Assembly (NCBI GenBank): GCA_902834555.1
Contig: CADFJN010000008.1
Span: 61,138 to 125,137, forward strand
Direction of reading: 5' to 3'
DNA from: Atopobiaceae bacterium
Lineage (GTDB): Bacteria; Actinomycetota; Coriobacteriia; Coriobacteriales; Atopobiaceae
Length of the DNA stretch: 64,000 bases
Each line of letters opens with the position of its first letter. The stretch's first letter is position 1. A program made the position numbers and the translations under genes. The notes under the pieces were generated by a model. The model was not told the DNA's origin. It made no database searches and was given only the letters and a program-made list of their open reading frames with translations. Shown piece after piece: positions 17,918 to 26,383 of this stretch.

Positions 17918-19501
17918 TCCCAACGCGCGCGAGAAGAGAGCGCGTTGGTCGGCGTCCCAAAGCGACATGTCGTCCGAGGTAAAGAGCACGCCGCCAAGCG
18001 TGGCGTCTGCCTCGAGAAGCTCCGAGCGCTGCGCGTCGTTAAGGCGCACGTCCGGCCGCAGGAAGAAGACGTCCGGGTCGCACCTAAACGCTCTGCCGTT
18101 AAGGTGCGCACGCCCCCGCGTGTTGGCCAGGCTGTTCTTGGTGCTTACGCGCTCACGGCCGGTGCCACGCATGTATAAGGCACCGTCCCAGTCGAGGCCC
18201 ACGTCGCAGCCAATACGGCAGAACTCCGTGCGCCCCAGGGCCGAGCCAATGGGAACGCCACACAGGTCAAACCACGTGCCGGGAGCAGCGCTCTGGCGCA
18301 TGAGGTCGATGGCGTCAGCCATGAGCTGACCTCGGTTCATGCCACCGTGCGGGAGCATGCAGGCCGCGTAGAGAAAGTCGCACTTGAGAAGCGAGAATCC
18401 CCACTCGCCGGTGAGCGTTGCCATGACGCGTGCCACGTAGTCACGCACCTCAGGATTCAGCGTATCGAGCGCAACGTGGCCGGACCAGTGCGAGCCGGTC
18501 ACCACAAGCTCGCCCTTCTCGTCACGAAGCAGCCAGTCCGGATGCGCCGAGAAGAGCTGGGACTCGCGCTCGCACACGAAGGGCGCAACCCAGATGCCCG
18601 GCATGAGCCCGCGCTCACGAGCGGCAGCGGCCACGGCGGCAAGGCCGTGCGGGAACTTCTCGGCATCCGGGTGGAGCCAGTCGCCCACACGCGTGTAACC
18701 GTCGTCCATCTGGAATGTTGGACGGCGCGCGCCCAGGTCGTAGCCTTCAAGGCAGTCTGCAAGCGCGTCCAAGTCGTGTAGTAGGCATGGCTCCGATATA
18801 TCCGTGTAGTGGCGGTACCAGCTGGTGTAGCCCACAAGCGGCGAGCAGGGCGGAGCAGCGATGCCGCAGAGCGCAAGCCAGCGCCCAGCCGCCTTGTCAA
18901 CGCTCCCGGCGCGCACCACGGCAAGGCCAAGAAGGCAGCGTCCCTCCCCCGCCGACACGGGAGCGGCCGGCGGCTCCTTGCTCACGAGAAGCACTCCCGC
19001 GGGCAGGTCCTCGCGGATGAGCGTCATGCCCGTGTCCTCTCCAAGCGAGCCCACCAGGGCAACCTCGCCATCCCGCCGCAGGTAGCCATAGGTAAAGCCA
19101 TGCTGGTGACCGGGTCTCTCGTCCTCCTCCACAAAGCGGTAGTCGCCCGAGGCGTCGAGCACCCAGTGACGAATGGCCACGCGTGGCACGGAGAAGTTGC
19201 GCATGCGATCGCGCGGGCTGCGCTCCACGGAGTCGGTCCAGGAGTTGTAGCCGTTCAGGTAGAGCGCGGTTGCCTCACCCAGCGCTGCGGGAAGCGTTGC
19301 CTCCACGGCGTCAATCACAACCTCACGCCGGGGCTTCACGCGCAGCCTCCAGCACTCCCCCTCGCGCACGAGCGAGGCACCTAGCGCCTCCACGTCCGTA
19401 CCGGTCACCAAGCCAGATGCCTGCACATGGGCCACGCGCTTATTGTCTGACGCAGCGTGCCAGCGCACGCAAAAGGCAGGCTCGCCGAGAAGAGCCGTCA
19501 C
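17915..19501 (-). CDS. Alpha-galactosidase, glycoside hydrolase family 36
   Basis: A 528-residue GH36-type enzyme (clan GH-D). The N-terminal half is a beta-sandwich and the C-terminal half a TIM barrel. Visible landmarks are FQMDDGYTRVGDW, GIWVAPFVCE, LLKCDFLYAA (the expected nucleophile aspartate) and FCRIGCDVGLDWD (the expected acid/base aspartate). It has no signal peptide, so it acts on imported alpha-galactosides. The GTG start overlaps the stop of the GPH transporter upstream, a classic transporter-hydrolase pair. The stop lies in palindrome copy 2. Confidence 0.85.
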   Translation of the reverse strand: MTALLGEPAFCVRWHAASDNKRVAHVQASGLVTGTDVEALGASLVREGECWRLRVKPRREVVIDAVEATLPAALGEATALYLNGYNSWTDSVERSPRDRMRNFSVPRVAIRHWVLDASGDYRFVEEDERPGHQHGFTYGYLRRDGEVALVGSLGEDTGMTLIREDLPAGVLLVSKEPPAAPVSAGEGRCLLGLAVVRAGSVDKAAGRWLALCGIAAPPCSPLVGYTSWYRHYTDISEPCLLHDLDALADCLEGYDLGARRPTFQMDDGYTRVGDWLHPDAEKFPHGLAAVAAAARERGLMPGIWVAPFVCERESQLFSAHPDWLLRDEKGELVVTGSHWSGHVALDTLNPEVRDYVARVMATLTGEWGFSLLKCDFLYAACMLPHGGMNRGQLMADAIDLMRQSAAPGTWFDLCGVPIGSALGRTEFCRIGCDVGLDWDGALYMRGTGRERVSTKNSLANTRGRAHLNGRAFRCDPDVFFLRPDVRLNDAQRSELLEADATLGGVLFTSDDMSLWDADQRALFSRALG

Positions 19502-20898
19502 GCCCTATCGCCTCCCCGGGTCCCATTGGAGCCGTCGCCGATGGTCCCAAGGACGCGCCGCTCGTTGTAGCGCGTGAAGACAAGGCCGCCAATGAGGCAG
19601 AACGCAGTGGCAACGATCGCGGTGCCGCGGTAGCCCATGCCGTTCTCGCCGAGGATGGAGATGGAGGTGAAGAGGATCATCGCAAGCGTCTGGCCCAAGG
19701 TCATCGAGAAGGTGCGAGCCGCGTAGAACATGCCCTCGCGCCTCTCGCCCGTCTCCACGGCGTCGCACTCCGCTATGTCGGCGAGCACCGCCTGGGGAAG
19801 GATGCCCAAGATCGCCATGGGGACGGCGGCAAGCACTGCCACGAGCATGCCCCAGACCATACCCGGGATGCCAAACATGCCGCACACCGAGGTGACGGCA
19901 AACGCCGCGCAGAAGAAGAAAAAGCCAAACGCAACAATACGCTTCTTGCCGTGACGCTTGGCCAGCATGTTCACGGGCGCGTAGAACAACAGCGAGATGA
20001 GCGTCATGGCGGCGAAGAACACAAACGAGAGCGAGTCCGGCAAACCCATGAGCTCGGTGATGTAGTAGGTCATGCCGGTCTGGAACATGGTGATGGCAAC
20101 CCAGTAGAGCACGTCGGAGAGTTCGAAGACCTGGAAGTCATGGTTCTTGAATGTCTTGGCAACGGACTGGAACATGGGAGTGGAGGAGGGCTCGGCCTTG
20201 GCGTAGAGGGTCTCGTCGATGCCGAAGGCGGGCACAAGCATGCAGGCAACGGCAACGGCGGCGAGCACGGCAACCGTAACCCTGAAGGCACCGGCAATCC
20301 CCATGGTGGGTTCCAGGTAGGCAGCAACTGTGGTCACGAGGTACGCAAGCGCCGTTCCCAGGAAGTAGGTGACCGAGATGTGCGTGGAGAGGTCGATTCT
20401 CAGCTCCTGCGTGCGTCCAAGCTCGGGAATGAGCGCGTTGAAGGGTGTGCAGTAGAGCGAGAGCGTGATGTAGAAGAGCATGAGACAGCAGAAGAGCAGC
20501 ACGTTGTTCAGGGTCTGGCTTCCGGTTCCCGGCAGCACAAAGACGAGGACTGTCATCACACCAAAGGGAACGGCAGCGCCGCGCATGAACGGGATACGGC
20601 GCCCAAGAGGGCTCTTCAGCCTGTCAGACTGGGAGACAATGAGGGGGTCGATGAAGCCGTCGAGAAGCCTGCCACAACCTGTGATGATGCCAATCACCGT
20701 GAGCCCCGCGAACACGGCACCCTGGGTGATGAAGACGGCCATGCCACGCGACAGCATGGTGTCGGAGGGCATATAGAAGTAGACGAGCCAGTTGCTAACG
20801 ATACCCGAGAGTATCGCCCAGCCCAGTTGTCCAATTGCAAAGAGCCTGATGACCCGCTTGTCCGCAAGCCTGGTCCCCGAAGCCTTCTCCCCCGCCAT
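19498..20898 (-). CDS. GPH-family sugar:cation symporter
   Basis: A 466-residue membrane protein of the glycoside-pentoside-hexuronide family (MelB-like). Family landmarks include GRLLDGFIDPLIVSQSDR with the cation-site aspartates, PLGRRIPFMRGAAVPFG, and YCTPFNALIPEL. ATG 20898 follows GAGGGGAGCAAGG. Translational coupling to the GH36 gene suggests import of an alpha-galactoside such as melibiose or raffinose. The exact sugar is inference. Palindrome copy 3 lies just upstream. Confidence 0.85.
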   Translation of the reverse strand: MAGEKASGTRLADKRVIRLFAIGQLGWAILSGIVSNWLVYFYMPSDTMLSRGMAVFITQGAVFAGLTVIGIITGCGRLLDGFIDPLIVSQSDRLKSPLGRRIPFMRGAAVPFGVMTVLVFVLPGTGSQTLNNVLLFCCLMLFYITLSLYCTPFNALIPELGRTQELRIDLSTHISVTYFLGTALAYLVTTVAAYLEPTMGIAGAFRVTVAVLAAVAVACMLVPAFGIDETLYAKAEPSSTPMFQSVAKTFKNHDFQVFELSDVLYWVAITMFQTGMTYYITELMGLPDSLSFVFFAAMTLISLLFYAPVNMLAKRHGKKRIVAFGFFFFCAAFAVTSVCGMFGIPGMVWGMLVAVLAAVPMAILGILPQAVLADIAECDAVETGERREGMFYAARTFSMTLGQTLAMILFTSISILGENGMGYRGTAIVATAFCLIGGLVFTRYNERRVLGTIGDGSNGTRGGDRA

Positions 20899-20917
20899 CC
20901 TTGCTCCCCTCTCTCCA

Positions 20918-20946
20918 TGAGACAAAGGGACAGTCCCTTTGTCTCA
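20918..20946. repeat. 29-bp palindromic repeat, copy 3
   Basis: Identical to copy 1, with central A. It sits between the TetR gene and the GPH transporter, which run in the same direction. Its right end supplies the TetR stop, and the GPH ribosome site begins about 10 bases beyond its left end. Confidence 0.95.
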
Positions 20947-21618
20947 TCTCAGCGCACGCACTGCCATGTCAACGATGCACTCAAGCTCCTGAGCCCCCGA
21001 GGAGAAGTCGTCCGAGGGGATGACCTCACCTCGCGCGAGCTTCTGCGCCACGCCCATGAGCGCATGGGCGACGCTCCTGTAGAAGACCGGAAAGTCCACC
21101 TCGCGCGCAACGGAGCCATCCTGGAGTCCCAGCTGGTACGCGTCGGCAAAGATGAGGTAGAACGAGTCCACCTCGCGCCCGTAGGTGGCAACCGCGTCAA
21201 GCGGCGCCCCCTCGGTGACGAGAAGCCCGTCGAGGTCGTCGATAAAGAGCACAAAGCCGGCGTTTTCCACGTAGCCCTCGGCATAGAGGCGCAGCATGCG
21301 CTCGAGCCTGTCCGCGCCGCTCATGCCGAGAAACGCATCCGACTCGACAAGCGCCACAATGCGCTCGTTGAAGCGCCGCCAAAGGAGCGTTCCTGCCACA
21401 AGGGCAAGGCGCGTCTTGGTCGAGAAACGACGGTAGAGCGTGGCCACGCCAACGCCCGCTGCCTCCGCGACGTCAGTCATGCGCACATCCGCGATGCGCC
21501 GCTTAAGGAAGAGGCCGGCCGCGCACTCGATGGCGCGATCCATCCGCGCGTCGCCTGTGAGGCTCCTCTCCTGTGGCGCAGCAGACACTAAGCCCGCCGT
21601 GACGTCATCCTGTGCCAT
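20944..21618 (-). CDS. TetR-family transcriptional regulator
   Basis: A 224-residue TetR protein with the N-terminal helix-turn-helix around VRMTDVAEAAGVGVATLYRRFSTK-like residues 46-70 and a helical ligand-binding domain after it. A 20-residue leader precedes the first helix. It is divergent from the GT-B-like gene at 21710 across a conspicuous operator, and upstream of the GPH/GH36 pair on the same strand, so it could control either or both. The effector is unknown. The stop is supplied by palindrome copy 3. Confidence 0.87.
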   Translation of the reverse strand: MAQDDVTAGLVSAAPQERSLTGDARMDRAIECAAGLFLKRRIADVRMTDVAEAAGVGVATLYRRFSTKTRLALVAGTLLWRRFNERIVALVESDAFLGMSGADRLERMLRLYAEGYVENAGFVLFIDDLDGLLVTEGAPLDAVATYGREVDSFYLIFADAYQLGLQDGSVAREVDFPVFYRSVAHALMGVAQKLARGEVIPSDDFSSGAQELECIVDMAVRALR

Positions 21619-21640
21619 CCTTGACGCTCCATTCCCGTGG

Positions 21641-21679
21641 GTGATAGTCTTACTATCAACTTGATAGCGAGGCTATCAC
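21641..21679. promoter_or_regulatory. Double TetR-type operator
   Basis: Two inverted repeats GATAG-N5-CTATC (21643-21657 and 21663-21677) stand side by side. The bases between them form a third perfect palindrome, CTATCAACTTGATAG (21653-21667), and the outer ends GTGATAG and CTATCAC pair too. It lies between TetR and the divergent gene and is very likely bound by TetR dimers. Confidence 0.8.
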
Positions 21680-21709
21680 CTCTGTCCACACAAGGTCAAG
21701 GAGGATTCG

Positions 21710-23257
21710 ATGGAAGCGTCGACAGACCGGGCGAGAAGCGTCTTTGGCAACGAGCAGGACGACGCGACGTACCAGAAAGCGGTCCAATCGAAGGAGCGCT
21801 ACCTCCGCCGCTTTGGCGATGACTCCAAGGCCGTCTATCACCTCTCGGCAGCTCCCACGCCCGTGATTGGCGATATGCTCGGCGTGAGAAACCTCGTCAT
21901 CTCCCCTGACGGCACGCCCCTCGACATCCGCGCAGATGCCGCCCAGGCCCCCAAGCCACCCGCCACCAATCGTGCCGTAGAGGACGCAAACGGCTCGCCG
22001 GTCATAGTGGGAAACATCCGCATGGGGTTTGGGCACTACCGCATCTCGATGGCCATGGCATCGGCAGCGCATGCCATGGGCTACACGCCCTACTGGCTTG
22101 ACCTTGCCTCCTTCGAGGACGCTACGGGATCCAAGGTCATCCGCTACCAGAACGACCTCTACTCCAAGGGATCGAGAATCTCTCAGCGCATTGGGGCCTT
22201 CAATAAGCTCGTCTGGGAACCGCTCAACTCAGAGGGCTTCCGCAAGCTCTCGTACAACGCGGCAGACCAAAAGAACGCCGAGCTCTGCGTGCCCCTCTTC
22301 CACGACATCGACAAGGATATCCCCTACGTGGGGACGCATGTCTGGCCATCGCAGGCAGCAGTGCATGCGGGCATGACTCACGTGGTGAACGCCATCCCCG
22401 ACAACTGGCCCATGGCGCTCCACCTTGCGGAGGGCTCAATCCACACGGTCCAGACGCCCAGCGCCTACCTGGGGTATCACCAGCTTCGCGGCATGGACCC
22501 CGCGTGTCAGCTCAAGCCCATGCCCGAGGGGTCAATCTACTACACAGGCCACTACGTTGACCACGAGCTTGTCTCCAACATCCCCGCAGACTGCGCACGA
22601 CGCAGGAGCCGCGTCATGGGTGGCGGCCCCGTGCGCTACCTGCTCTCCGTTGGCGGCGCCGGTGCCCAGCAGGAGCTCTTCGCGGCAATCGTGGAGCACC
22701 TCATGCCCTACGTGAGGCGTGGGGAGGCAGTGGTCTTTGTCAACGTGGGAGACCACAAGAAGGTGTGGGACGCGCTGCTCCGGAGTGTAGATGGCCTTCG
22801 CAGCGAGGCACTTCCCCACTTCGAGGGCATAGACGAGGTAGCGCGGTTTGCGACGGCAGCGCTCAACGGTGACGTGAAAGGCGTGCACGCCTTCTGTGAC
22901 AAGGACATCTTCACGGCGGTCTACTCGTCCAACCTGCTCATGCGCTGCTCAGACGTGCTGGTCACCAAGCCGAGCGAGTTCTCGTTCTACCCCGTGCCAA
23001 AGCTCATGATCCACCGGGTGGGCGGCCACGAGGCCTGGGGCGCCATCCGCGCCGCGGAGGTTGGAGACGGCACCTACGAGATGGATGACACCGCAGAGGT
23101 GCTCTCGATGATCGACTCGTTCCAGCGCGAGCGCGGACTTCTCGGCTTCATGTGCGACCGCATCGAGGACGCCGCCAAGGCGGGCATCTACGACGGTGCC
23201 TATCGCGTCATCGACCTTGCGGTGAACGGTGCGCCAACGCTTCCCGCAGTGCGCTAG
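21710..23257 (+). CDS. GT-B glycosyltransferase-like protein of unknown function
   Basis: A 515-residue protein I do not recognise as a named family. The segment GNIRMGFGHYRISMAMASAA near residue 100 resembles the Gly/His N-terminal loop of MurG and diacylglycerol glycosyltransferases, and the later YLLSVGGAGAQQELFAAIVE and CSDVLVTKPSEFSFYPVPK resemble the donor-domain glycine loop and nucleotide-sugar contact region of GT-B enzymes. There is no signal peptide. ATG 21710 follows AAGGAGGA. It is divergent from a TetR gene across a double operator, so expression is probably inducible. Acceptor and donor are unknown. Confidence 0.6.
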   Translation: MEASTDRARSVFGNEQDDATYQKAVQSKERYLRRFGDDSKAVYHLSAAPTPVIGDMLGVRNLVISPDGTPLDIRADAAQAPKPPATNRAVEDANGSPVIVGNIRMGFGHYRISMAMASAAHAMGYTPYWLDLASFEDATGSKVIRYQNDLYSKGSRISQRIGAFNKLVWEPLNSEGFRKLSYNAADQKNAELCVPLFHDIDKDIPYVGTHVWPSQAAVHAGMTHVVNAIPDNWPMALHLAEGSIHTVQTPSAYLGYHQLRGMDPACQLKPMPEGSIYYTGHYVDHELVSNIPADCARRRSRVMGGGPVRYLLSVGGAGAQQELFAAIVEHLMPYVRRGEAVVFVNVGDHKKVWDALLRSVDGLRSEALPHFEGIDEVARFATAALNGDVKGVHAFCDKDIFTAVYSSNLLMRCSDVLVTKPSEFSFYPVPKLMIHRVGGHEAWGAIRAAEVGDGTYEMDDTAEVLSMIDSFQRERGLLGFMCDRIEDAAKAGIYDGAYRVIDLAVNGAPTLPAVR

Positions 23258-23266
23258 CACCCGCGA

Positions 23267-23295
23267 TGAGACAAAGGGACTGTCCCTTTGTCTCA
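23267..23295. repeat. 29-bp palindromic repeat, copy 4
   Basis: Same arms as copy 1 but with central T, which means the opposite orientation. Pairing extends three bases further on each side (GCGATGA/TCATCGC). It lies nine bases after the TAG of the GT-B-like gene and supplies the stop of the convergent UbiB-like kinase. Confidence 0.95.
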
Positions 23296-25053
23296 TCGCC
23301 TGCGGCGGCGGTCGTCCTTGATGATGCTGCGGGCAACCCATATGCCCAGGATGAGGGCAGCAAGGTAGCCAACGAAGCCGATGATGGGAATGCCAAAGAT
23401 AACGGGCTGGATGCGCGCATAGTAGACCACCGACGAGCCAATGAAGAGGCCCGCCACCATGACGCTCATCGAGAGCCTGTTGGCGATGTGGGCAAAGTCG
23501 TTGATGGGGTCCTCGGTCCCCGCCACGTCGAGGTTGAGTCGCAGCTGGCCGCGGGTGAGCATCTTCATGGCAAGGTCTGCCTGCGACGCCGCGCCGAGAA
23601 GCCCGTGCGCGGCGCGCGTCCCCTCACGCGTGAAGCCCTTTACCTCGTGCTTGATGAGGTCCTCGGGCGTGATGTGCGCCTTGATGTGGGCCGTAATGAT
23701 CTCGATGATCGAGACGCCGGGGAGAAACTCGTCGACCACACCCTCGAGCGTCACGAGGGAGCGCGCAAGCATGGTGACCGAGCCGGGGAGCTCGACGCCG
23801 TTCTTCCTCGCCATCGAGATGAGCGAGTTCACGAAGGAGCCAATGTCAAGGTCAGAGAGGTCGGACTCGCCGTAGTCGGCAATGATCCTGTCCAGGTCGT
23901 CCAAGAGGTGCGCATGGTCGACGGCGGACGTATCGGATATCGAGAAGCGCAGGAGCCCATCGGCAAGCGCGGCGGAGTCCCTCAGGGCGACGGCCTTCAC
24001 CATGTCCGACATGGCATTGCGGTCATGCGAGGAGAGACGCCCCATGATTCCCAGGTCGATGTAGACAATCTGCCCACCGCGAACGATGAGGTTGCCAGGA
24101 TGGGGGTCGGCGTGGAAGAAGCCGTCGTCGATCATCTGGCGCGTGTAGTTGTCGACAAGCTTGGTGCCTATCTCCTCGAGGTCATAGCCAGCAGCAACCA
24201 GCTTGGCCGTCTTGTCGATGGGAATACCCTCGATGTAGTCCATGACCACGACGCGCTTGGTGCAGAGCTTGGGATAGGGCTTGGGGCAGTCGACAAACTT
24301 GCAGTCCGCGTTGTTGCGCCTAAACTCCTCCAGATTTCTGGCCTCCACCAGGAAGTCCGTCTCGTCGCGGAAGGACTGCCAAAGCTCGTCCACCACCGAC
24401 TGCATGTCGAGGAACTGGCTCCCCGACATGAATCGGTCCATGAACCCCACAAGCAAGCTCATGATGGCAATGTCTTGTGCCATGGTCTCCTGGACGTGTG
24501 GGCGTTGCACCTTGATGGCGACCATCTCGCCCGTGACGAGACGGGCCTTGTGCACCTGGGCCACGGAGGCAGAGCCCAAAGGAACATCGTCGATGGCGTC
24601 GAAGATGTCCTCGATGGGGGTTTCGTACTCATCGCGCAACGCCTGGAGCACCGTGTCACGGTCCATGGGCTCGACATCCGAGCGGAGCTTGGTGAGCTCG
24701 CGGCAGAAGCTCTCGGGCAGTATCTCCGAGCGCATGGAGAGGATCTGCCCTGCCTTCACGAAAGTGGGGCCAAGTTCCTCGAGCATGTGGCGCAGGCTCT
24801 TGGGCGTGAGTCCGTGGAAGATGTCATAGCGGCGAACAATCGAGAGAATCTCGCGGACGCGCTTGAGCCGTGAGCTGCGCGACGACTCGTACCCGTCAGA
24901 CGTCTTGCTGTGACCGCCAAACAGGCCGATGGTCTGCACGTCGTCCTCGAAGCCGTCCTCGCTCACGCTCCTATACCACGCGTCAAGGAGCTCGTCACTT
25001 GTGCGTGGCGAGCTCCCCTTCGTGGCATCACTGTTGTCGCGAACCTCTGGCAC
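23293..25053 (-). CDS. ABC1/UbiB (ADCK)-family atypical kinase
   Basis: A 586-residue UbiB-type protein. It shows the family KxGQ motif (TFVKAGQILSMRSEILP), the Ala-rich nucleotide loop (PLGSASVAQVHKARL), the catalytic lysine region VAIKVQRP, and FFHADPHPGNLIV and YIDLGIMGRL for the metal and Mg-ATP sites. Two C-terminal membrane helices precede the tail. The GTG start follows GGAG. UbiB proteins support quinone or isoprenoid-lipid metabolism. The role in a likely anaerobe is open. It lies five bases downstream of a phasin-like gene, an association common for UbiB in Gram-positives. Confidence 0.87.
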   Translation of the reverse strand: MPEVRDNSDATKGSSPRTSDELLDAWYRSVSEDGFEDDVQTIGLFGGHSKTSDGYESSRSSRLKRVREILSIVRRYDIFHGLTPKSLRHMLEELGPTFVKAGQILSMRSEILPESFCRELTKLRSDVEPMDRDTVLQALRDEYETPIEDIFDAIDDVPLGSASVAQVHKARLVTGEMVAIKVQRPHVQETMAQDIAIMSLLVGFMDRFMSGSQFLDMQSVVDELWQSFRDETDFLVEARNLEEFRRNNADCKFVDCPKPYPKLCTKRVVVMDYIEGIPIDKTAKLVAAGYDLEEIGTKLVDNYTRQMIDDGFFHADPHPGNLIVRGGQIVYIDLGIMGRLSSHDRNAMSDMVKAVALRDSAALADGLLRFSISDTSAVDHAHLLDDLDRIIADYGESDLSDLDIGSFVNSLISMARKNGVELPGSVTMLARSLVTLEGVVDEFLPGVSIIEIITAHIKAHITPEDLIKHEVKGFTREGTRAAHGLLGAASQADLAMKMLTRGQLRLNLDVAGTEDPINDFAHIANRLSMSVMVAGLFIGSSVVYYARIQPVIFGIPIIGFVGYLAALILGIWVARSIIKDDRRRRR

Positions 25054-25058
25054 AGGTT

Positions 25059-25412
25059 CTACTCCTTGGCGTCACCATCGTCGGTTGGGGCGTCCTCGAC
25101 GGAATCCGGCTCGACGACGTCTGCGTCGATGTCGGATGCCATGGAGGCGACCTTCTTGGCAAAGTCCGCACGCTCCTCGGGAGTCATGGCCTCCATCTTG
25201 GCGCGCAGGGCGGCATCTGACGTGTCGCCGACAACCTCCTTGGCCTTGCGGGTGAGCTCCTCGTTGATGGCCTTGCCCTGGGCGACGGTGAGCTCGCCCT
25301 TCTTGACGAAGCCATCGATGACCTCCTGGGACTTCTCGGCGGTGGTGGCGACTGCGCCCACGCTTGCCAGGAAGACCTTGCGGAAGCCGTCCGTGATGTC
25401 GAAGTCTGCCAT
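25059..25412 (-). CDS. Phasin-like small protein
   Basis: A 117-residue, charged, alpha-helical protein. It begins with a short amphipathic helix (DGFRKVFLASVGAVATTAEK), followed by a long coiled region (EVIDGFVKKGELTVAQGKAI) and an acidic tail. This matches the small phasin or PhaI-like proteins usually found beside UbiB kinases. No polyhydroxyalkanoate synthase is present here, so a granule role is not supported, and membrane or kinase association is more likely. ATG 25412 follows AAGGGAGA. It is co-transcribed with the kinase. Confidence 0.68.
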   Translation of the reverse strand: MADFDITDGFRKVFLASVGAVATTAEKSQEVIDGFVKKGELTVAQGKAINEELTRKAKEVVGDTSDAALRAKMEAMTPEERADFAKKVASMASDIDADVVEPDSVEDAPTDDGDAKE

Positions 25413-25540
25413 GATGTCTCCCTTCAGAAGCGGGACGAGCCCGTCCCGCGGCCATGATGCTCTCTGTTCTACCCCACATCTGCTAGCAGGTTGCGCAGAC
25501 AGCCCAAAAATCGGTAGGCGCCAGGTTCCGACGCCAGGGT

Positions 25541-26236
25541 CTACCCCAGAAGTATGTTGCCAAGCTCCTCAACGGTCTCGGCAACGGCAACCGCTCCGGC
25601 GTCCCAGAGCTCCGCCACCTCGCAGGTGTGCGCGTAGTGAACGCCAACGCAGGGAATGCCCACCTCTGTTGCGGCGTCAACGTCGTAGAATCGGTCGCCT
25701 ACCATAACCGCGTCCTGGGGTCCCAGCCCCGTGCGGTCCATCACACGCCGGATGGTCTGCGGCTTGGTATCGCTATCGTCATCGAGTTTTCCCAGGTAGA
25801 CGTCGAAGTGAGGTGCAAGACCAGACTCACGCATGCCGCGCTCGAGCAAGGCCGCGCGCTTTGACGAGGCAACGGCAAGCACCTTGCCGGCGGCATGGAG
25901 GGAGTCGGCAAGCTCCGCCATGCCCGGGATGGCGGGGAACGCCTCGGCGCCAAGGGTGTTGTAGATGGCACGGTACTCCTCGGTAATCTTGACCGCTTCC
26001 TCCTCCGAGAAACCGTAGACGATCGTGAAGGCCTCGGGAAAGGGGGGTCCTACGATTCGCCTGAGGTCTCCCATATCGGCATCGGTAAAGCCGTGATTGC
26101 GAAGGACCCCATGGGCCGTGGAGACGATGCCTTCGATGGTGTCAGAGAGCGTGCCGTCAAAGTCGAAGACCACAAGCTTGCGGTCGCGCACAGCCATCCC
26201 ACGCGAAAACCGCCTTGCAACTTCTCCACATGCCAT
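25541..26236 (-). CDS. HAD-superfamily phosphatase (phosphoglycolate-phosphatase-like)
   Basis: A 231-residue HAD hydrolase. Motif I is VVFDFDGTLSDT, motif II is VASSKRAALLE, the motif III lysine is in SDTKPQTIRRV, and motif IV is MVGDRFYDVDAA. The cap domain between residues 30 and 100 places it with the Gph/PgmB/pyrophosphatase subfamily. ATG 26236 has GGGAGA seven bases upstream; ATG 26197 would give a more typical N-terminus but a weaker site. The substrate cannot be decided from the sequence. Confidence 0.83.
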   Translation of the reverse strand: MACGEVARRFSRGMAVRDRKLVVFDFDGTLSDTIEGIVSTAHGVLRNHGFTDADMGDLRRIVGPPFPEAFTIVYGFSEEEAVKITEEYRAIYNTLGAEAFPAIPGMAELADSLHAAGKVLAVASSKRAALLERGMRESGLAPHFDVYLGKLDDDSDTKPQTIRRVMDRTGLGPQDAVMVGDRFYDVDAATEVGIPCVGVHYAHTCEVAELWDAGAVAVAETVEELGNILLG

Positions 26237-26383
26237 CGATGCTCTCCCCCGGCCTCGTCCTGCCTGTCACATACGGGTTTCCAAGCGTCTACAGTACCCG
26301 AAGCCGCAGGAGATGCGCGCTAGAATCTGCTCGTGGAGCTACCAGGACTCCATCCCGTATCAAGACCGCAACGAAGGAGCGAC

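Noticed and set aside
19183..21591. 802-codon plus-strand frame opposite GH36, GPH and TetR
   Set aside because: It spans three real genes and the palindrome, has a low-complexity composition and no start signal.
23152..24873. 573-codon plus-strand frame opposite the UbiB-like kinase
   Set aside because: It begins inside the GT-B-like gene and runs through the palindrome. No domain or ribosome site is seen.
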